64,000 bases of DNA from Pedobacter sp. ISL-64 (lineage in GTDB: Bacteria; Bacteroidota; Bacteroidia; Sphingobacteriales; Sphingobacteriaceae), in assembly GCF_018613605.1 (NCBI RefSeq), contig NZ_JAGGPU010000006.1:602411-666410 (forward strand), written 5' to 3'. The position numbers and the translations under genes were made by a program. The notes under the pieces were generated by a model, which was not told the origin of the DNA, ran no database searches, and was given only the letters and a program-made list of their open reading frames with translations. Positions 55,557 through 63,711 of this stretch are shown in pieces. Positions within the stretch are counted from its first letter, which is position 1; every line of letters starts with the position of its first letter.

Positions 55557-55651
55557 TGAGCTTAAATGAGCTAAATTGAGCTAATTAGCACCGGTATTGA
55601 GCTAAAATGAGCTAAATTGAGCTAATTAGCACCGGTATTGAGCTAAAATGG
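55557..55651 (+). repeat. 41-bp tandem repeat built on TGAGCTAAA
   Basis: Two full copies (55557-55597 and 55598-55638) and a partial third of a 41-bp unit. The unit itself is composed of TGAGCTAAAA, TGAGCTAAAT and TGAGCTAATTAGCACCGGTAT. The first copy differs by one base in the first decamer. Confidence 0.9.
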
Positions 55652-55702
55652 ACCGTACAGTTGTGGGGCGGAGGTGCAAGGGGGCGGGGCGCTTGTGGCG
55701 GC

Positions 55703-55854
55703 CCAATATCATTAAGTTAAACCATTCGGCACGAAAAATAATTTAACCACGACTTGTCCCGATTTTCGGGAGATAGAAAGGAGGTACACAGATACAAAAA
55801 TCTGTGTTTATCTGTGCGCATTGTGGTTAAAAACGCTTAACTTAATGACATTGG
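55703..55854. repeat. MITE-like nested inverted-repeat element
   Basis: Outer arms CCAATATCATTAAGTTAA (55703-55720) and TTAACTTAATGACATTGG (55837-55854) pair in 17 of 18 positions. Inner arms TTAACCAC (55743) and GTGGTTAA (55823) also pair. The centre contains ACAGATACAAAAATCTGTG, which is common in dispersed repeats of many genomes. No transposase is encoded. Confidence 0.75.
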
Positions 55855-55950
55855 CTGGCGGCCTGCTTAAGGGCAACATAACCATTAGCGGTGGTGCCAT
55901 TCTGCGAAAGCAAGCTGTGGCTTTACCTTTTAGGTAGAGAAAAGGTAAAG

Positions 55951-55987
55951 CCGGGGTAACCCTGGGGTAATCCTGGGGTTAACCTGG
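55951..55987. repeat. 11-bp degenerate tandem repeat
   Basis: Units CCGGGGTAACC, CTGGGGTAATC, CTGGGGTTAAC and the start CTGG follow one another. Related GGTAAAG motifs flank them (55943 and 56010). Function unknown. Confidence 0.7.
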
Positions 55988-56025
55988 TAGCAACAAAGGG
56001 TAAAGAACAGGTAAAGCAGGGGTAA

Positions 56026-56314
56026 TTAAATACGGCCCTTTTGCTGGCTCTCCAGGTAGGGAGCCAGCAAATCTTTCACGCAAAAACGATCGCAACCAGG
56101 TAGTTTTATGGGCTTTAACGTGCCGTCTTTTACCTTACGTTTTGTAGGTGCTTTCCCTAATGTAATCTTTAACCTTTTGGCGGGTAAGTTGAGTATTAGG
56201 GTCGCCAAAGAGATCGATAAAAGTAACGGTTAGTTGTACTTCGGTTTGATAAGAAAACGTGCAGCCATTTTCCCTGAAATACCCAACTTTACCATTGATT
56301 ATCCTTACAGACAT
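56026..56314 (-). pseudogene. Probable frameshifted small gene
   Basis: Two overlapping minus-strand reading frames look like pieces of one protein. The first starts at 56314 (MSVRIINGKVGYF..., with VTFIDLFGDPNTQ) and ends at 56135. The second continues in the next frame with RKVKDGTLKPIKLPGCDRFC and ends at 56026. A one-base shift near AAAACGTAAG would join them into about 95 residues. The motif FIDLFG recurs at 57932-57950. No family is recognised. It could be a decayed gene or a sequencing error. Confidence 0.4.
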
Positions 56315-56366
56315 TAAAATCAAGGACTGCCCGAAATGAATTTAAACGATCAGAAATAGATGGGTA

Positions 56367-56912
56367 CTATTTTTCATGGAATAGTTTCGGGTATTCAATT
56401 ACCAATCCATAGGGATCGGTTTTTAGCTCGGCCTTAAATGTCGATTTTTCGTTTTCATACAGGTATACCGAATTTGATATTTTAGTATAATACTGCCTTA
56501 CAGGTATTATCAGATCAGCAATAATGTCTATGTATATCACCTCGATCCTATTGCTCAATTGCCCATTAAAAACCAACCTTCTTATCGGCAATGTATTGGT
56601 AAAAGGTGTTAATGAAATATCAATATCGACACAACCATCAAATCGATGATCGATCGTATTGTTGACCAGCCAGTAACTACCTTTCTTCTCTAGAAGAAGT
56701 GTTTTTTCATTTCTGCCTAATATGACATCTATTTCAACGAAATAGGTTGCCCACAATGTATCCGTGAGAATTTTATAGGAGACTTTAATTGCCTGGTTGT
56801 TAACCCGGCCTGTAATAATCGATGTGATCGCGACACCATTATCTGTTTCCGTTAAGGTACAATTTTCCAGGGACTTGTATTCCAAGCCTTCCCATCTTAT
56901 TTTTCTTTCCAT
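56367..56912 (-). CDS. Putative glycolipid-binding (DUF1089/PF06475-type) protein
   Basis: A 181-residue beta-rich protein that begins with IRWEGLEYKSLENCTLTETDNG, the entry typical of the putative glycolipid-binding family, and has WLVNNTIDHRFDGCVDIDISLTPFTNTLPIRR (given here as landmark residues W and FDGC). No signal peptide, so probably cytosolic. No partner gene is obvious. Function not established for the family. Confidence 0.8.
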   Translation of the reverse strand: MERKIRWEGLEYKSLENCTLTETDNGVAITSIITGRVNNQAIKVSYKILTDTLWATYFVEIDVILGRNEKTLLLEKKGSYWLVNNTIDHRFDGCVDIDISLTPFTNTLPIRRLVFNGQLSNRIEVIYIDIIADLIIPVRQYYTKISNSVYLYENEKSTFKAELKTDPYGLVIEYPKLFHEK

Positions 56913-57112
56913 TATAATCTGAAATTAAACAATCTTAATGTCGACTTGTTTTTAAGCAGCCTAAATTCATGTGTCCGGCCATGGGCGTCATTCCAAAGGA
57001 TAACCTTTCCAAGTATTTTTAACCTAGGCAAAATTAACCAGGTATGATTGGTGACATCTTAAAAAGCCAAAAGCCTCTCCTAATCTTTCAAACCCCTGAA
57101 CAATATCCCGGC

Positions 57113-57826
57113 CTAAAGAAAAACCTCTAACAACACAATTACAATCACTGCTGTCAATGTATTCAAAAAATTGACCACATCATTCCCGATCAAGCCCTTC
57201 CGCTCCAGCACAGCCCCTAGTATGGAATCTGTAAGGTTACCCAGCGTACCTGCAAGAACAATAAAGAAAAAGCTGATGCTCCATCCCCAGCCCAGCGCAT
57301 AAATACCAGCAATAATACAGCTACCTGCTATACCGATCAGCGTTCCTTCCAGACTGATCACCCCGTCCATTCCGCAGCGGTCGGGCTTAAAGGAAATAAC
57401 ATTAAAAAACCGTCTTCCATAAAGCATCCCCAGCTCGGAGGAAAGGGTATCCGCTGTAGCCGAGGCAAAGGCTGCCGCCATTGCTGGAAGCATCAAATAA
57501 GCCAGCCGGGGATGAAACAGGATCACTATAGCTGCAATGGCCGCAGCCCCGGCATTGGCCAGTACCTGCATTGCATTACGGCCTTTTTTTTCTTCGTCTT
57601 TAGTGGCAAAAGCCTGCTTTCTGTGCCGCTCCAAGGAGGTTGCAGCAGAACCGAGGATAAAAAACATGGTCATCATCGCAAGCCCGAAGTAACCTGCAGC
57701 GGTAAAAATAAGGCACGCCAGTACCCCGCCAGTAAAAGCGGCCAGAACCGTCAGTTTTTTTGCCAAGATACTGTAGGCCACACCGGAAATAATGATGATA
57801 GGCAAAAAAATGCCGCTGTTGAACAT
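57113..57826 (-). CDS. DUF92 (TMEM19-like) membrane protein
   Basis: A 237-residue inner-membrane protein with about 6-7 hydrophobic helices. DUF92 landmarks are LAAFTGGVLACLIF, GSAATSLERHRKQ, ASATADTLSSELGMLYGR and GTLIGIAGSCI, with the GTLGNLTDSILGAVLERKG segment near the C-terminus. Function of the family is unclear; a role in lipid or prenyl metabolism is often suggested. Monocistronic. Confidence 0.9.
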   Translation of the reverse strand: MFNSGIFLPIIIISGVAYSILAKKLTVLAAFTGGVLACLIFTAAGYFGLAMMTMFFILGSAATSLERHRKQAFATKDEEKKGRNAMQVLANAGAAAIAAIVILFHPRLAYLMLPAMAAAFASATADTLSSELGMLYGRRFFNVISFKPDRCGMDGVISLEGTLIGIAGSCIIAGIYALGWGWSISFFFIVLAGTLGNLTDSILGAVLERKGLIGNDVVNFLNTLTAVIVIVLLEVFL

Positions 57827-58001
57827 ATCACAAATATATTTGAAATATATTCACGAAAAAGCACATGGAAATATTTGTGCTAACAAGCTACCAAAAACGT
57901 CAAAATCGGCCATGGTCACAAGTCTTGGGCCGCCAAAGAGATCGATAAATTTAAAAACAAGCGTTACCCTGGGATTGTTATATATAAAACAAGAAACCCT
58001 T

Positions 58002-58307
58002 ATGGACAACTTTACCGTAACCCTTAGTCCCAATCATAAATGCCATTTCCAGGTTGAACAGCACCCGCATCACGTTACCGGTGGCTGTAAATACAAAATC
58101 TACCAGGACGGGAAATTTGTGGCCAGCCTGGAACCCGACAGCCGGGATTTTTTGCATGTATGCCAGAACCCGGCAGCTATTGAGCTGGATATCCTACATA
58201 TGTTAGCAGAGCAGATCGAACTTGTGCACCCTGGCAAGGCTCATTTGGAAGAACTTCAAAATATTGAACTTGACAGCGATGATGAGCTGGAAGCACCACC
58301 GCAATAG
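58002..58307 (+). CDS. Hypothetical small protein
   Basis: A 101-residue protein starting at 58002 (MDNFTVTLSPNHK). A longer frame from 57792 exists but its first 70 residues are not protein-like. Features: a His-rich early segment (QHPHHVTGG), YKIYQDGKFVASLEPDSRDFLHVC and an acidic C-terminus (DSDDELEAPPQ). Not recognised. It seems to be a compact beta-type domain. Cytosolic. Confidence 0.62.
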   Translation: MDNFTVTLSPNHKCHFQVEQHPHHVTGGCKYKIYQDGKFVASLEPDSRDFLHVCQNPAAIELDILHMLAEQIELVHPGKAHLEELQNIELDSDDELEAPPQ

Positions 58308-58403
58308 CTGTCTTAATATTGTTCAAGAGGGATAAAGGTAGGCGGCCCAGTAAATGATTAGAATATGGCTAACACCCAAAGAATAACGGTGCTTTACAAA
58401 AAA

Positions 58404-59483
58404 TTAGCCTTTAATTTTCAGATAAACAGTAAATATTGAACCTTCTCCCAATTTACTATCAACGGTAATCCTTCCACCAGAAGCACCTACAATTTCCTTA
58501 ACCAGATAAAGCCCGATCCCTGAGCCGTCACCGGACTGGGAAATCCGTTGGTATTTCCCGAAAATGCCTGTTAAGTTATTTTCACCAATCCCAATTCCGT
58601 TGTCTTTTACGGCAATTACCATAAAATCCCCTTCCTGATGGGCTTTGATCAAAATTTCCGGAATCCTTTCGCTTGACCTATATTTTATGGCATTATTAAC
58701 CAGGTTATAGATTATGCTACGTAGTTTACGGCGGATATATAAGATTTCTGAAAAACCGATATCAGTCTTTATCTTTGCAGACGATTCATTTATCTGCGGT
58801 GCAAGCGTGAGCCTGATATCTTCCAGGATATGCTCAAAATCCAACAGTTCCTCTACCGCTTTATAACGGTGCTCCTGTTCACGGGAATCTGTTAGCTCAT
58901 GGATTATCTGTTGCATTTTGGTCAAGCTGTTCTCCACCTTTTCCAAAAGCACTGGAAACCGTTCCATATCTTTCTCTGGTAGTTTTCTAAGCATCTCGAT
59001 CGTAAGTGCCAGACTGGTGAGCGGTGTTTTTATATCATGCGAAATAGTATCCAAAAGCAGCTCATGCTCAGCAATCAGTTTTTCCTGCTCTTTTAAATCG
59101 CGTATGCGCATGGTGATCTCCACAAAAGTGATGATCACGCCATTTGTTTTCTTGTCACGCTGAACGATATACGGAAGAATGTTCATCTGATACCAACGCA
59201 GGTCTGTGGTCTGAATTTCCCTTTCCAGAACATCCCCGCTGTCGATAACATGCTGAATATTCTCGATAATAGTCGGAAAACGAAAATTTTCTTTGATATC
59301 TGCGATAGGCCTGCCCACATCGGCGAGTTTTAGGCTGAACTGGCGCATGGCCGGTGGCGTGAACTTTCTCAGTATTAGATGTGCATCGACAAACAGCTGG
59401 GGAATGATCGTATTTCTGAAATAGTTTTCCAGCTCTTCGTTAAGTTCGATAAGCGTGCTGATCTGCTCGGCTTTGTTCTGCAT
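58404..59483 (-). CDS. PAS-domain sensor histidine kinase
   Basis: A 359-residue cytoplasmic kinase without transmembrane helices. The PAS domain (about 20-128) contains RKFTPPAMRQFSL, DVGRPIADIKEN, REIQTTDLRWYQMNILPY and GVIITFVEIT. These match the PAS segments of CheB/CheR fusion sensors, but here the domain stands alone. HisKA has the phospho-acceptor in DTISHDIKTPLTSL (His149). HATPase boxes: IIYNLVNNAIKYRS, DNGIGIGENN, GDGSGIGLYLVKEIV. No response regulator is adjacent. Confidence 0.93.
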   Translation of the reverse strand: MQNKAEQISTLIELNEELENYFRNTIIPQLFVDAHLILRKFTPPAMRQFSLKLADVGRPIADIKENFRFPTIIENIQHVIDSGDVLEREIQTTDLRWYQMNILPYIVQRDKKTNGVIITFVEITMRIRDLKEQEKLIAEHELLLDTISHDIKTPLTSLALTIEMLRKLPEKDMERFPVLLEKVENSLTKMQQIIHELTDSREQEHRYKAVEELLDFEHILEDIRLTLAPQINESSAKIKTDIGFSEILYIRRKLRSIIYNLVNNAIKYRSSERIPEILIKAHQEGDFMVIAVKDNGIGIGENNLTGIFGKYQRISQSGDGSGIGLYLVKEIVGASGGRITVDSKLGEGSIFTVYLKIKG

Positions 59484-59716
59484 GCGTATGGCCTACAGGG
59501 TGAGTCCGGATTGGCAGTGCAAGATAGACAATAAATACATATCTATCGCCACAACCATACACCAATCTGAACTAAACCTGGTCAGTTATTTTGGTAGATT
59601 TAAACCTAAATGTTCAGAGATACTTATACAAAGTTTTTTAATCCTTTTACAAACATTATCAACAGGATATAGTGTTTTTATTTGGTTCTAGCGGCAATTT
59701 AAAACCTGAAGAGGTT

Positions 59717-59748
59717 AAAAACGCCACACCGGATAGCATGGCGTTTTG
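59717..59748 (-). terminator. Terminator after the DUF892 gene
   Basis: Stem AACGCCA/TGGCGTT with flanking A and T runs on both sides, just after the DUF892 stop. It can work in either direction. Confidence 0.75.
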
Positions 59749-59756
59749 CATGTGTT

Positions 59757-60278
59757 CTAGGCTGTAACACCTGTATTTACTTCAGTTAAAGCGATTTCTG
59801 TTAACAGGCTGTCGGTATCTTTTTCTTCTGCAAGTGTAGCTGCCAATAACTCTTCGGCCTCCGCATGCTCCATCAGCTTTGCAAAGGTTACAAGGGTTCC
59901 ATAACTGGCTATCTCATAGTGCTCAACTTTTTGCGCCGCTGTGATTAATGCAGCATCAAGCACCTGTGGCTCAGCACTGAAGCTTTCGATAATTTCATCC
60001 GCCTCTTCAAGGAGACCTTCCATTGCCTTGCACTTTTTACCCCGTGCAGTAAGACCTATCGAGTTAAAAACCGCTTTCAGCCGGTCAATCTGTCCTTCGG
60101 TTTGGGCATAATGGGTTTCAAAAGCATTTTTCAGTTTTTCACTGCCTGCAGCTTCTGAAAGTTTTTTAAGGCCTTTAAGCAACTGCTTCTCTGCTCCGAG
60201 TATATCCCTTAATTCATCCACAAAAAGTTCATGAAGATGCGCATTTGGCATCTGTACATCATTTTTTTTATTTGCCAT
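59757..60278 (-). CDS. DUF892/YciF ferritin-like stress protein
   Basis: A 173-residue four-helix-bundle protein of the DUF892 (YciF) family. Family stretches are HELFVDELRDILGAEKQLLKGL, FETHYAQTEGQIDRL, KCKAMEGLLEEAD and KVEHYEIASYGTL, with ferritin-like Glu/His positions. YciF-like proteins are often induced by stress; a metal role is plausible but unproven. It has its own terminator and lies at the start of the scar region. Confidence 0.93.
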   Translation of the reverse strand: MANKKNDVQMPNAHLHELFVDELRDILGAEKQLLKGLKKLSEAAGSEKLKNAFETHYAQTEGQIDRLKAVFNSIGLTARGKKCKAMEGLLEEADEIIESFSAEPQVLDAALITAAQKVEHYEIASYGTLVTFAKLMEHAEAEELLAATLAEEKDTDSLLTEIALTEVNTGVTA

Positions 60279-60503
60279 GTTTTTATAGTTTAACGTTCAT
60301 CATAAGAACATGGTCCAGCAAAAAAAAGTTTAAAAAATTTAAAGACTTTGACCTCTTAATAATAAAGAAAACATCCACTCAGCCAACTTAAAGCGAAAGA
60401 ATGAACTGCACAAAAAGGGGATCAAGCGGAAAAGTTGGGGGGATTTGGGTTAAAAACGGTTGGTATTCATTATCTCCTTCTAATCCCAATAAAAAACAAA
60501 ACC

Positions 60504-60531
60504 CTCTAAATACTCGATTTAGAGAGTTTTT
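60504..60531 (+). terminator. Strong intrinsic hairpin terminator
   Basis: Perfect 8-bp stem CTCTAAAT/ATTTAGAG with loop ACTCG, then AGTTTTT. An A-rich run precedes it, so it can also act on the minus strand. No intact gene is next to it. Confidence 0.8.
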
Positions 60532-60549
60532 GATGGATTACACATCCTG

Positions 60550-60599
60550 TTTTCGTCGCCCCGCCTGTACAAATTTTGAACCTTTTTCTTCATGATTTG
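60550..60599. repeat. 50-bp sequence repeated near tRNA-Pro, copy A
   Basis: Shares GTCGCCC, GCCTGTACAA, TTTT, GAAC and TTTTTC blocks in order with 63712-63761, in the same orientation. About 80 percent of bases agree. It is adjacent to a terminator but without a tRNA. Confidence 0.65.
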
Positions 60600-60759
60600 C
60601 GTTTATTAGCAGCTTTGATACTTCCTGAACATTAAGTAATTACCACCATTAATACTCAAAATATTTTTCATCAAGAATACTTTTGGAAATAGTTAACTCT
60701 ATACCACAACAGCAGCCATATAAGAAGAGGTTAAAGAACTAACCAAATCTGTTTTTATT

Positions 60760-60849
60760 ATGATACCGAAAGAATTTGTTAATAGCTTACTAACTAAAAC
60801 AGACATAGCTGAACTTGTTGCAGAATTCGCCGAACTCAGCCTGAGCTAA
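60760..60849 (+). pseudogene. Truncated DNA primase (DnaG-type) N-terminus
   Basis: A 29-residue frame MIPKEFVNSLLTKTDI followed by AELVAEFAELSLS. It resembles the N-terminal helix of DnaG primases (IPxxFIxxLLxxTDIVxV pattern). The zinc-finger part that should follow (CPFHxEKTPSF) is missing because a stop appears. It is probably the stump of a primase gene from a plasmid or mobile element. Confidence 0.45.
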
Positions 60850-60929
60850 TTGCCTGTAACAAATTTTACTGCGACAATATAAGCTATTGTTTAAAATTAC
60901 TATGTAAAATTTCTTCACAATCAAATCCA

Positions 60930-62708
60930 TTATTTGAAAGGCAAATGCGACATGATAATTTTAACCTTTTGATCTGGATTTTCCAGAACCTCTTCAATTT
61001 TATAGTTAAATGCTGCCGCCCATTCATCTGCTCGCTCCACTTTTGGTCCCAAAGTGATCTTATGAATCACAGGAATTACCGATATAAGTTCAATATAAAC
61101 CCTCGGAGGGCTGATAGTTGTAAGAATATTTTTTTTAAAACCGACACCTTGAACGACCAATCTTATTTCATTTTCATATTGATATTCCGAGCTTTTAAAA
61201 AGATAAGCAATGTCATTCAGTAACTTGACAACTGATATTTTCTGTTTTTCGTCAAACATCTTAAGCTTTCCGGTTAACTGTTTCATCAATTTATTCAAGT
61301 TTCCATTTTTTCTAGCAGAATTTCCGGGCACAATAAATGTATCTTTCGATCTGTAAGCTACCTGATAAAAGGTGAAATTTTTCTCTTTAGCTAATAAAGA
61401 CTTAGTTAGCCCTTCGTCATCAAGTTTGTTTACTAAATTTTTAATAAAATCTTCTCTGTAAAAGGTAATCGCACAACCTTTTGCTTCGACTTGAGCCTCT
61501 TTTCCGTACATCCTCCAGAGAGCCAGGTCATCGTGTTTGGAATCCGAAACAAAACTTCCAATAAAGGGGCGGATGACAAACAACTCCGCCAAGGTATCAT
61601 TTCCTATTTTTTGAATTAATGAAAAATCTAGATAATTAAATAATTCCCTACCTTCAGAAGTATCGTTAAGAAAATTACCTTCAGATAACCTAAATAAACT
61701 TTCATCGAGAACCATTGCCTTTGCACTTGATAAACTGGTAAAATGGGTAATACATGGACTGGTAAATTTAAGCAGATCTTTTATTTGAGTAACAAGATTG
61801 TCTATCTCTTCATACCAAACGTTTTCGAGTTTTACTTTTAGCTCCTTAATCCTTACTTTAGTTACTTGTAGATTGTAGTCATCGATATTAATCTGTAATT
61901 CGACAAACTTTTCAAAATCAGATATTGCTTTTTTGTATTGCCCAATCTGATCATAAGCATTTCCTCTGGTATAATAGGCTAAACTGTAATTGGCTTTTAG
62001 TTTTATAGCGGAATTTAACTCAACAATTGCATCTTTCGGTTTTCCTAGATTAAGTAGAGCGATAGCTTTATTTCGGTATGCGATATAAAGTTTAGGATTA
62101 ATGCTGATGGCTCGATTATAATCCTTCAAAGCTTTTTTATATTCCTTGAGGTCATTGTAAACTGCCCCTCTAACATTATACACCTTATCCAATGCGCTAT
62201 CAGGAAGCGCTATTGCTTTCGATAAATCTTTTAGCGCATTGGAATATAATTTCAATATTGCATAATCGGTCGCCCGATTTTTATAAGCACCTGAATATTT
62301 TGAATTAAGTGATATAGCAACTGAATAATCTTCAATAGCTTCCTTGTAATTTTTCAGTTTATCCTTTATTAAAGCTCTTTGAAAATACACCCTTGAAAAT
62401 TTTGGCTCTAGCACTATAGCTTGATCAAATTCTTTTAACGCACTCTCGAGGTTATTTTTCTTTACGTGGATCAGACCTCGTATATAATAACCCAGGCTTG
62501 AAAAGGGATTCAGAGAAATAGAGAAATTTGCCAAATTGTAAGCTCCATCTAAATCGCCAGCCATATATGCCAAACCAGCACTATAAAAGTATAGCTTAGC
62601 ACTTTTCAATTCGATCAAATCCTTATCAATCAACAAGTCTCTCAACTTATCGTAATTTTTACTTTGATAAGCTTCAGAGGTTAGCTTTTCTAATTCTTCT
62701 ATATTCAT
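60930..62708 (-). CDS. TPR-repeat protein with C-terminal DUF2971 domain
   Basis: A 592-residue cytosolic protein. N-terminal TPR units span about 37-280, with repeated patterns like AYNLANFSISLNPFSSLGYY and ALKDYNRAISINPKLYIAY. The C-terminal DUF2971 domain (about 320-560) has the family's HFTSLSSAKAMV, LFRLSEGNFLNDTSEGRELF, ALWRMYGKEAQVEAKGCAI and YENEIRLVV motifs. No transmembrane segment is evident. It is AT-rich and flanked by element remnants, so it is likely laterally acquired. The TPRs would recognise a partner, and DUF2971 has no established activity. Confidence 0.88.
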   Translation of the reverse strand: MNIEELEKLTSEAYQSKNYDKLRDLLIDKDLIELKSAKLYFYSAGLAYMAGDLDGAYNLANFSISLNPFSSLGYYIRGLIHVKKNNLESALKEFDQAIVLEPKFSRVYFQRALIKDKLKNYKEAIEDYSVAISLNSKYSGAYKNRATDYAILKLYSNALKDLSKAIALPDSALDKVYNVRGAVYNDLKEYKKALKDYNRAISINPKLYIAYRNKAIALLNLGKPKDAIVELNSAIKLKANYSLAYYTRGNAYDQIGQYKKAISDFEKFVELQINIDDYNLQVTKVRIKELKVKLENVWYEEIDNLVTQIKDLLKFTSPCITHFTSLSSAKAMVLDESLFRLSEGNFLNDTSEGRELFNYLDFSLIQKIGNDTLAELFVIRPFIGSFVSDSKHDDLALWRMYGKEAQVEAKGCAITFYREDFIKNLVNKLDDEGLTKSLLAKEKNFTFYQVAYRSKDTFIVPGNSARKNGNLNKLMKQLTGKLKMFDEKQKISVVKLLNDIAYLFKSSEYQYENEIRLVVQGVGFKKNILTTISPPRVYIELISVIPVIHKITLGPKVERADEWAAAFNYKIEEVLENPDQKVKIIMSHLPFK

Positions 62709-63234
62709 TTCTAGTTCTTTGATTTTTCATGCGAAAGTTCTAATGTTTAATTTGATTAAATCCATTCACCTTTAAGATTAATATGTAATTAGCTTTACTG
62801 AAAGCCATCAACGCAAAATTGGTGACAAATATCTGTGTTAAATAAGAAGAATCAATATTTCCGAACTAAGTCCTTTAAATATTACTATTACAAGTTTCGA
62901 AGCTTATGAACACAAAGATTTGCATCGGCCAATGAAATGTCACGCTAAACACAAAATATTCGCGTCATATCCTTTTTGTAATTCCTACACAACCCAAAAG
63001 AAATGAGCTTGCGTGATTGAAGAGTTTTTGAGAATACTTTTGGGGACTACCTGTGATTTTGAGAGATTCAGACATTCGAGCATATAATTTAATTGTCAAG
63101 CATTGTAACAAATTGCGTTGAAAAAGCAATATAGGATTTTAGATGATAATGTGAAAGTTATGTATTTTTTTATTCAAAAAAATAATATTCTTCAAAAATA
63201 ACAAACCTCCTGAACTTATTTCTCAGAACTATTA
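62709..63234. other. AT-rich region without a gene
   Basis: About 525 bp upstream of the TPR-DUF2971 gene and before the recombinase remnant. No ORF, repeat or structured RNA stands out. The A+T content is high. It may be decayed element DNA. Confidence 0.4.
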
Positions 63235-63523
63235 ATGGAGAAAAGAATTGAGTCTGAAGATTTCAGGAATATGAAATCAAGGAATGCCATAAAATTAGAT
63301 AAACTAAACAATAAGCTGACCAGATTAGATTCTGAAAAAATCGATATTGAGGAATTGTTGGAGATTAGTATCAAGAACCTATTAAAAACTTGACTATGCT
63401 TATGAGATTGCCAAGATGGATAAAAAAAGAGAAATTATCGCCGCAATTTCTCCTGATAAATTTCACGTCGAAAATGCGGCACTTCGAACTGTTAGGATTA
63501 ACGAAGTAATTAGAGACATCTAG
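63235..63523 (+). pseudogene. Degenerate serine recombinase C-terminal remnant
   Basis: Frame 1 from 63235 encodes MEKRIESEDFRN... ending NLLKT at a stop (63391-63393). The next frame, open after a stop at 63383-63385, continues as LDYAYEIAKMDKKREIIAAIS, then FHVENAALRTVRINEVIRDI to TAG at 63521-63523. Together these give the typical C-terminal tail of resolvase-type serine recombinases (coil, then AYE-AD-KREII-FP...RT-RINE). The catalytic N-terminus is absent. A frameshift and truncation make it a relic. Confidence 0.72.
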
Positions 63524-63555
63524 CAGAAAGACAATGAGTTATGAGCAAATAAAAA

Positions 63556-63587
63556 AGGACAAAATGAAAATAAACTCACTTTGTCCT
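63556..63587 (-). terminator. Terminator of tRNA-Pro
   Basis: Minus strand: AGGACAAA pairs with TTTGTCCT, with a second inner TGA/TCA pair, and TTTTTT follows. It begins 7 nt beyond the tRNA 3' end. Confidence 0.9.
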
Positions 63588-63593
63588 CTGAAG

Positions 63594-63667
63594 TCGGGAT
63601 GGCAGGATTCGAACCTACGACCTCCTGCTCCCAAAGCAGGCGCGATACCGGGCTACGCTACATCCCG
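63594..63667 (-). tRNA. tRNA-Pro (anticodon TGG)
   Basis: On the minus strand the 74-nt region starts CGGGATG and ends CATCCCG plus discriminator A, giving a perfect 7-bp acceptor stem. The D-arm includes AGCGTAGCCCGGTA, the anticodon loop CTTTGGGAG has TGG, and the T-arm has GGTTCGAATCC. CCA is not encoded. A terminator follows. A good promoter (63796) lies upstream on the same strand. Confidence 0.97.
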
Positions 63668-63711
63668 AACTTGGTATCGATCTTTTAATCCTGTTTTAAA
63701 AGTGGATCAAC

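Larger units (their letters stand above)
55218..56025. other. Repeat-rich, gene-poor segment
   Basis: About 800 bp with no intact gene. It holds two full copies of a 41-bp tandem repeat, a G-rich stretch, a nested inverted-repeat (MITE-like) element and an 11-bp tandem repeat (listed separately). It lies beside a probably broken gene. The mixture suggests a site of recombination or a decayed insertion. Confidence 0.6.
60279..60929. other. Gene-poor region with a terminator, a 50-bp repeat and a primase fragment
   Basis: About 650 bp between DUF892 and the TPR-DUF2971 gene. It holds a strong hairpin (60504-60531), the repeat-like sequence A (60550-60599) and a 29-codon primase-like ORF (60760-60849). 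No other gene is convincing. Confidence 0.5.

Noticed and set aside
55557..55651. CRISPR array
   Set aside because: The unit is a continuous 41-bp tandem repeat without unique spacers, and no cas gene is near.
56203..56221. FIDLFG as a sign of a cytosine-5 DNA methyltransferase
   Set aside because: The methyltransferase motif continues FxGxGG and needs a PCQ motif later. Neither is present in the short frame.
60401..60595. 64-codon plus-strand frame
   Set aside because: It runs through the terminator hairpin and repeat copy A, so it is not a plausible protein.
60930..62708. Assigning the TPR-DUF2971 gene as a proven phage-defence gene
   Set aside because: No partner effector, nuclease or toxin is encoded beside it. 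Only context suggests it.
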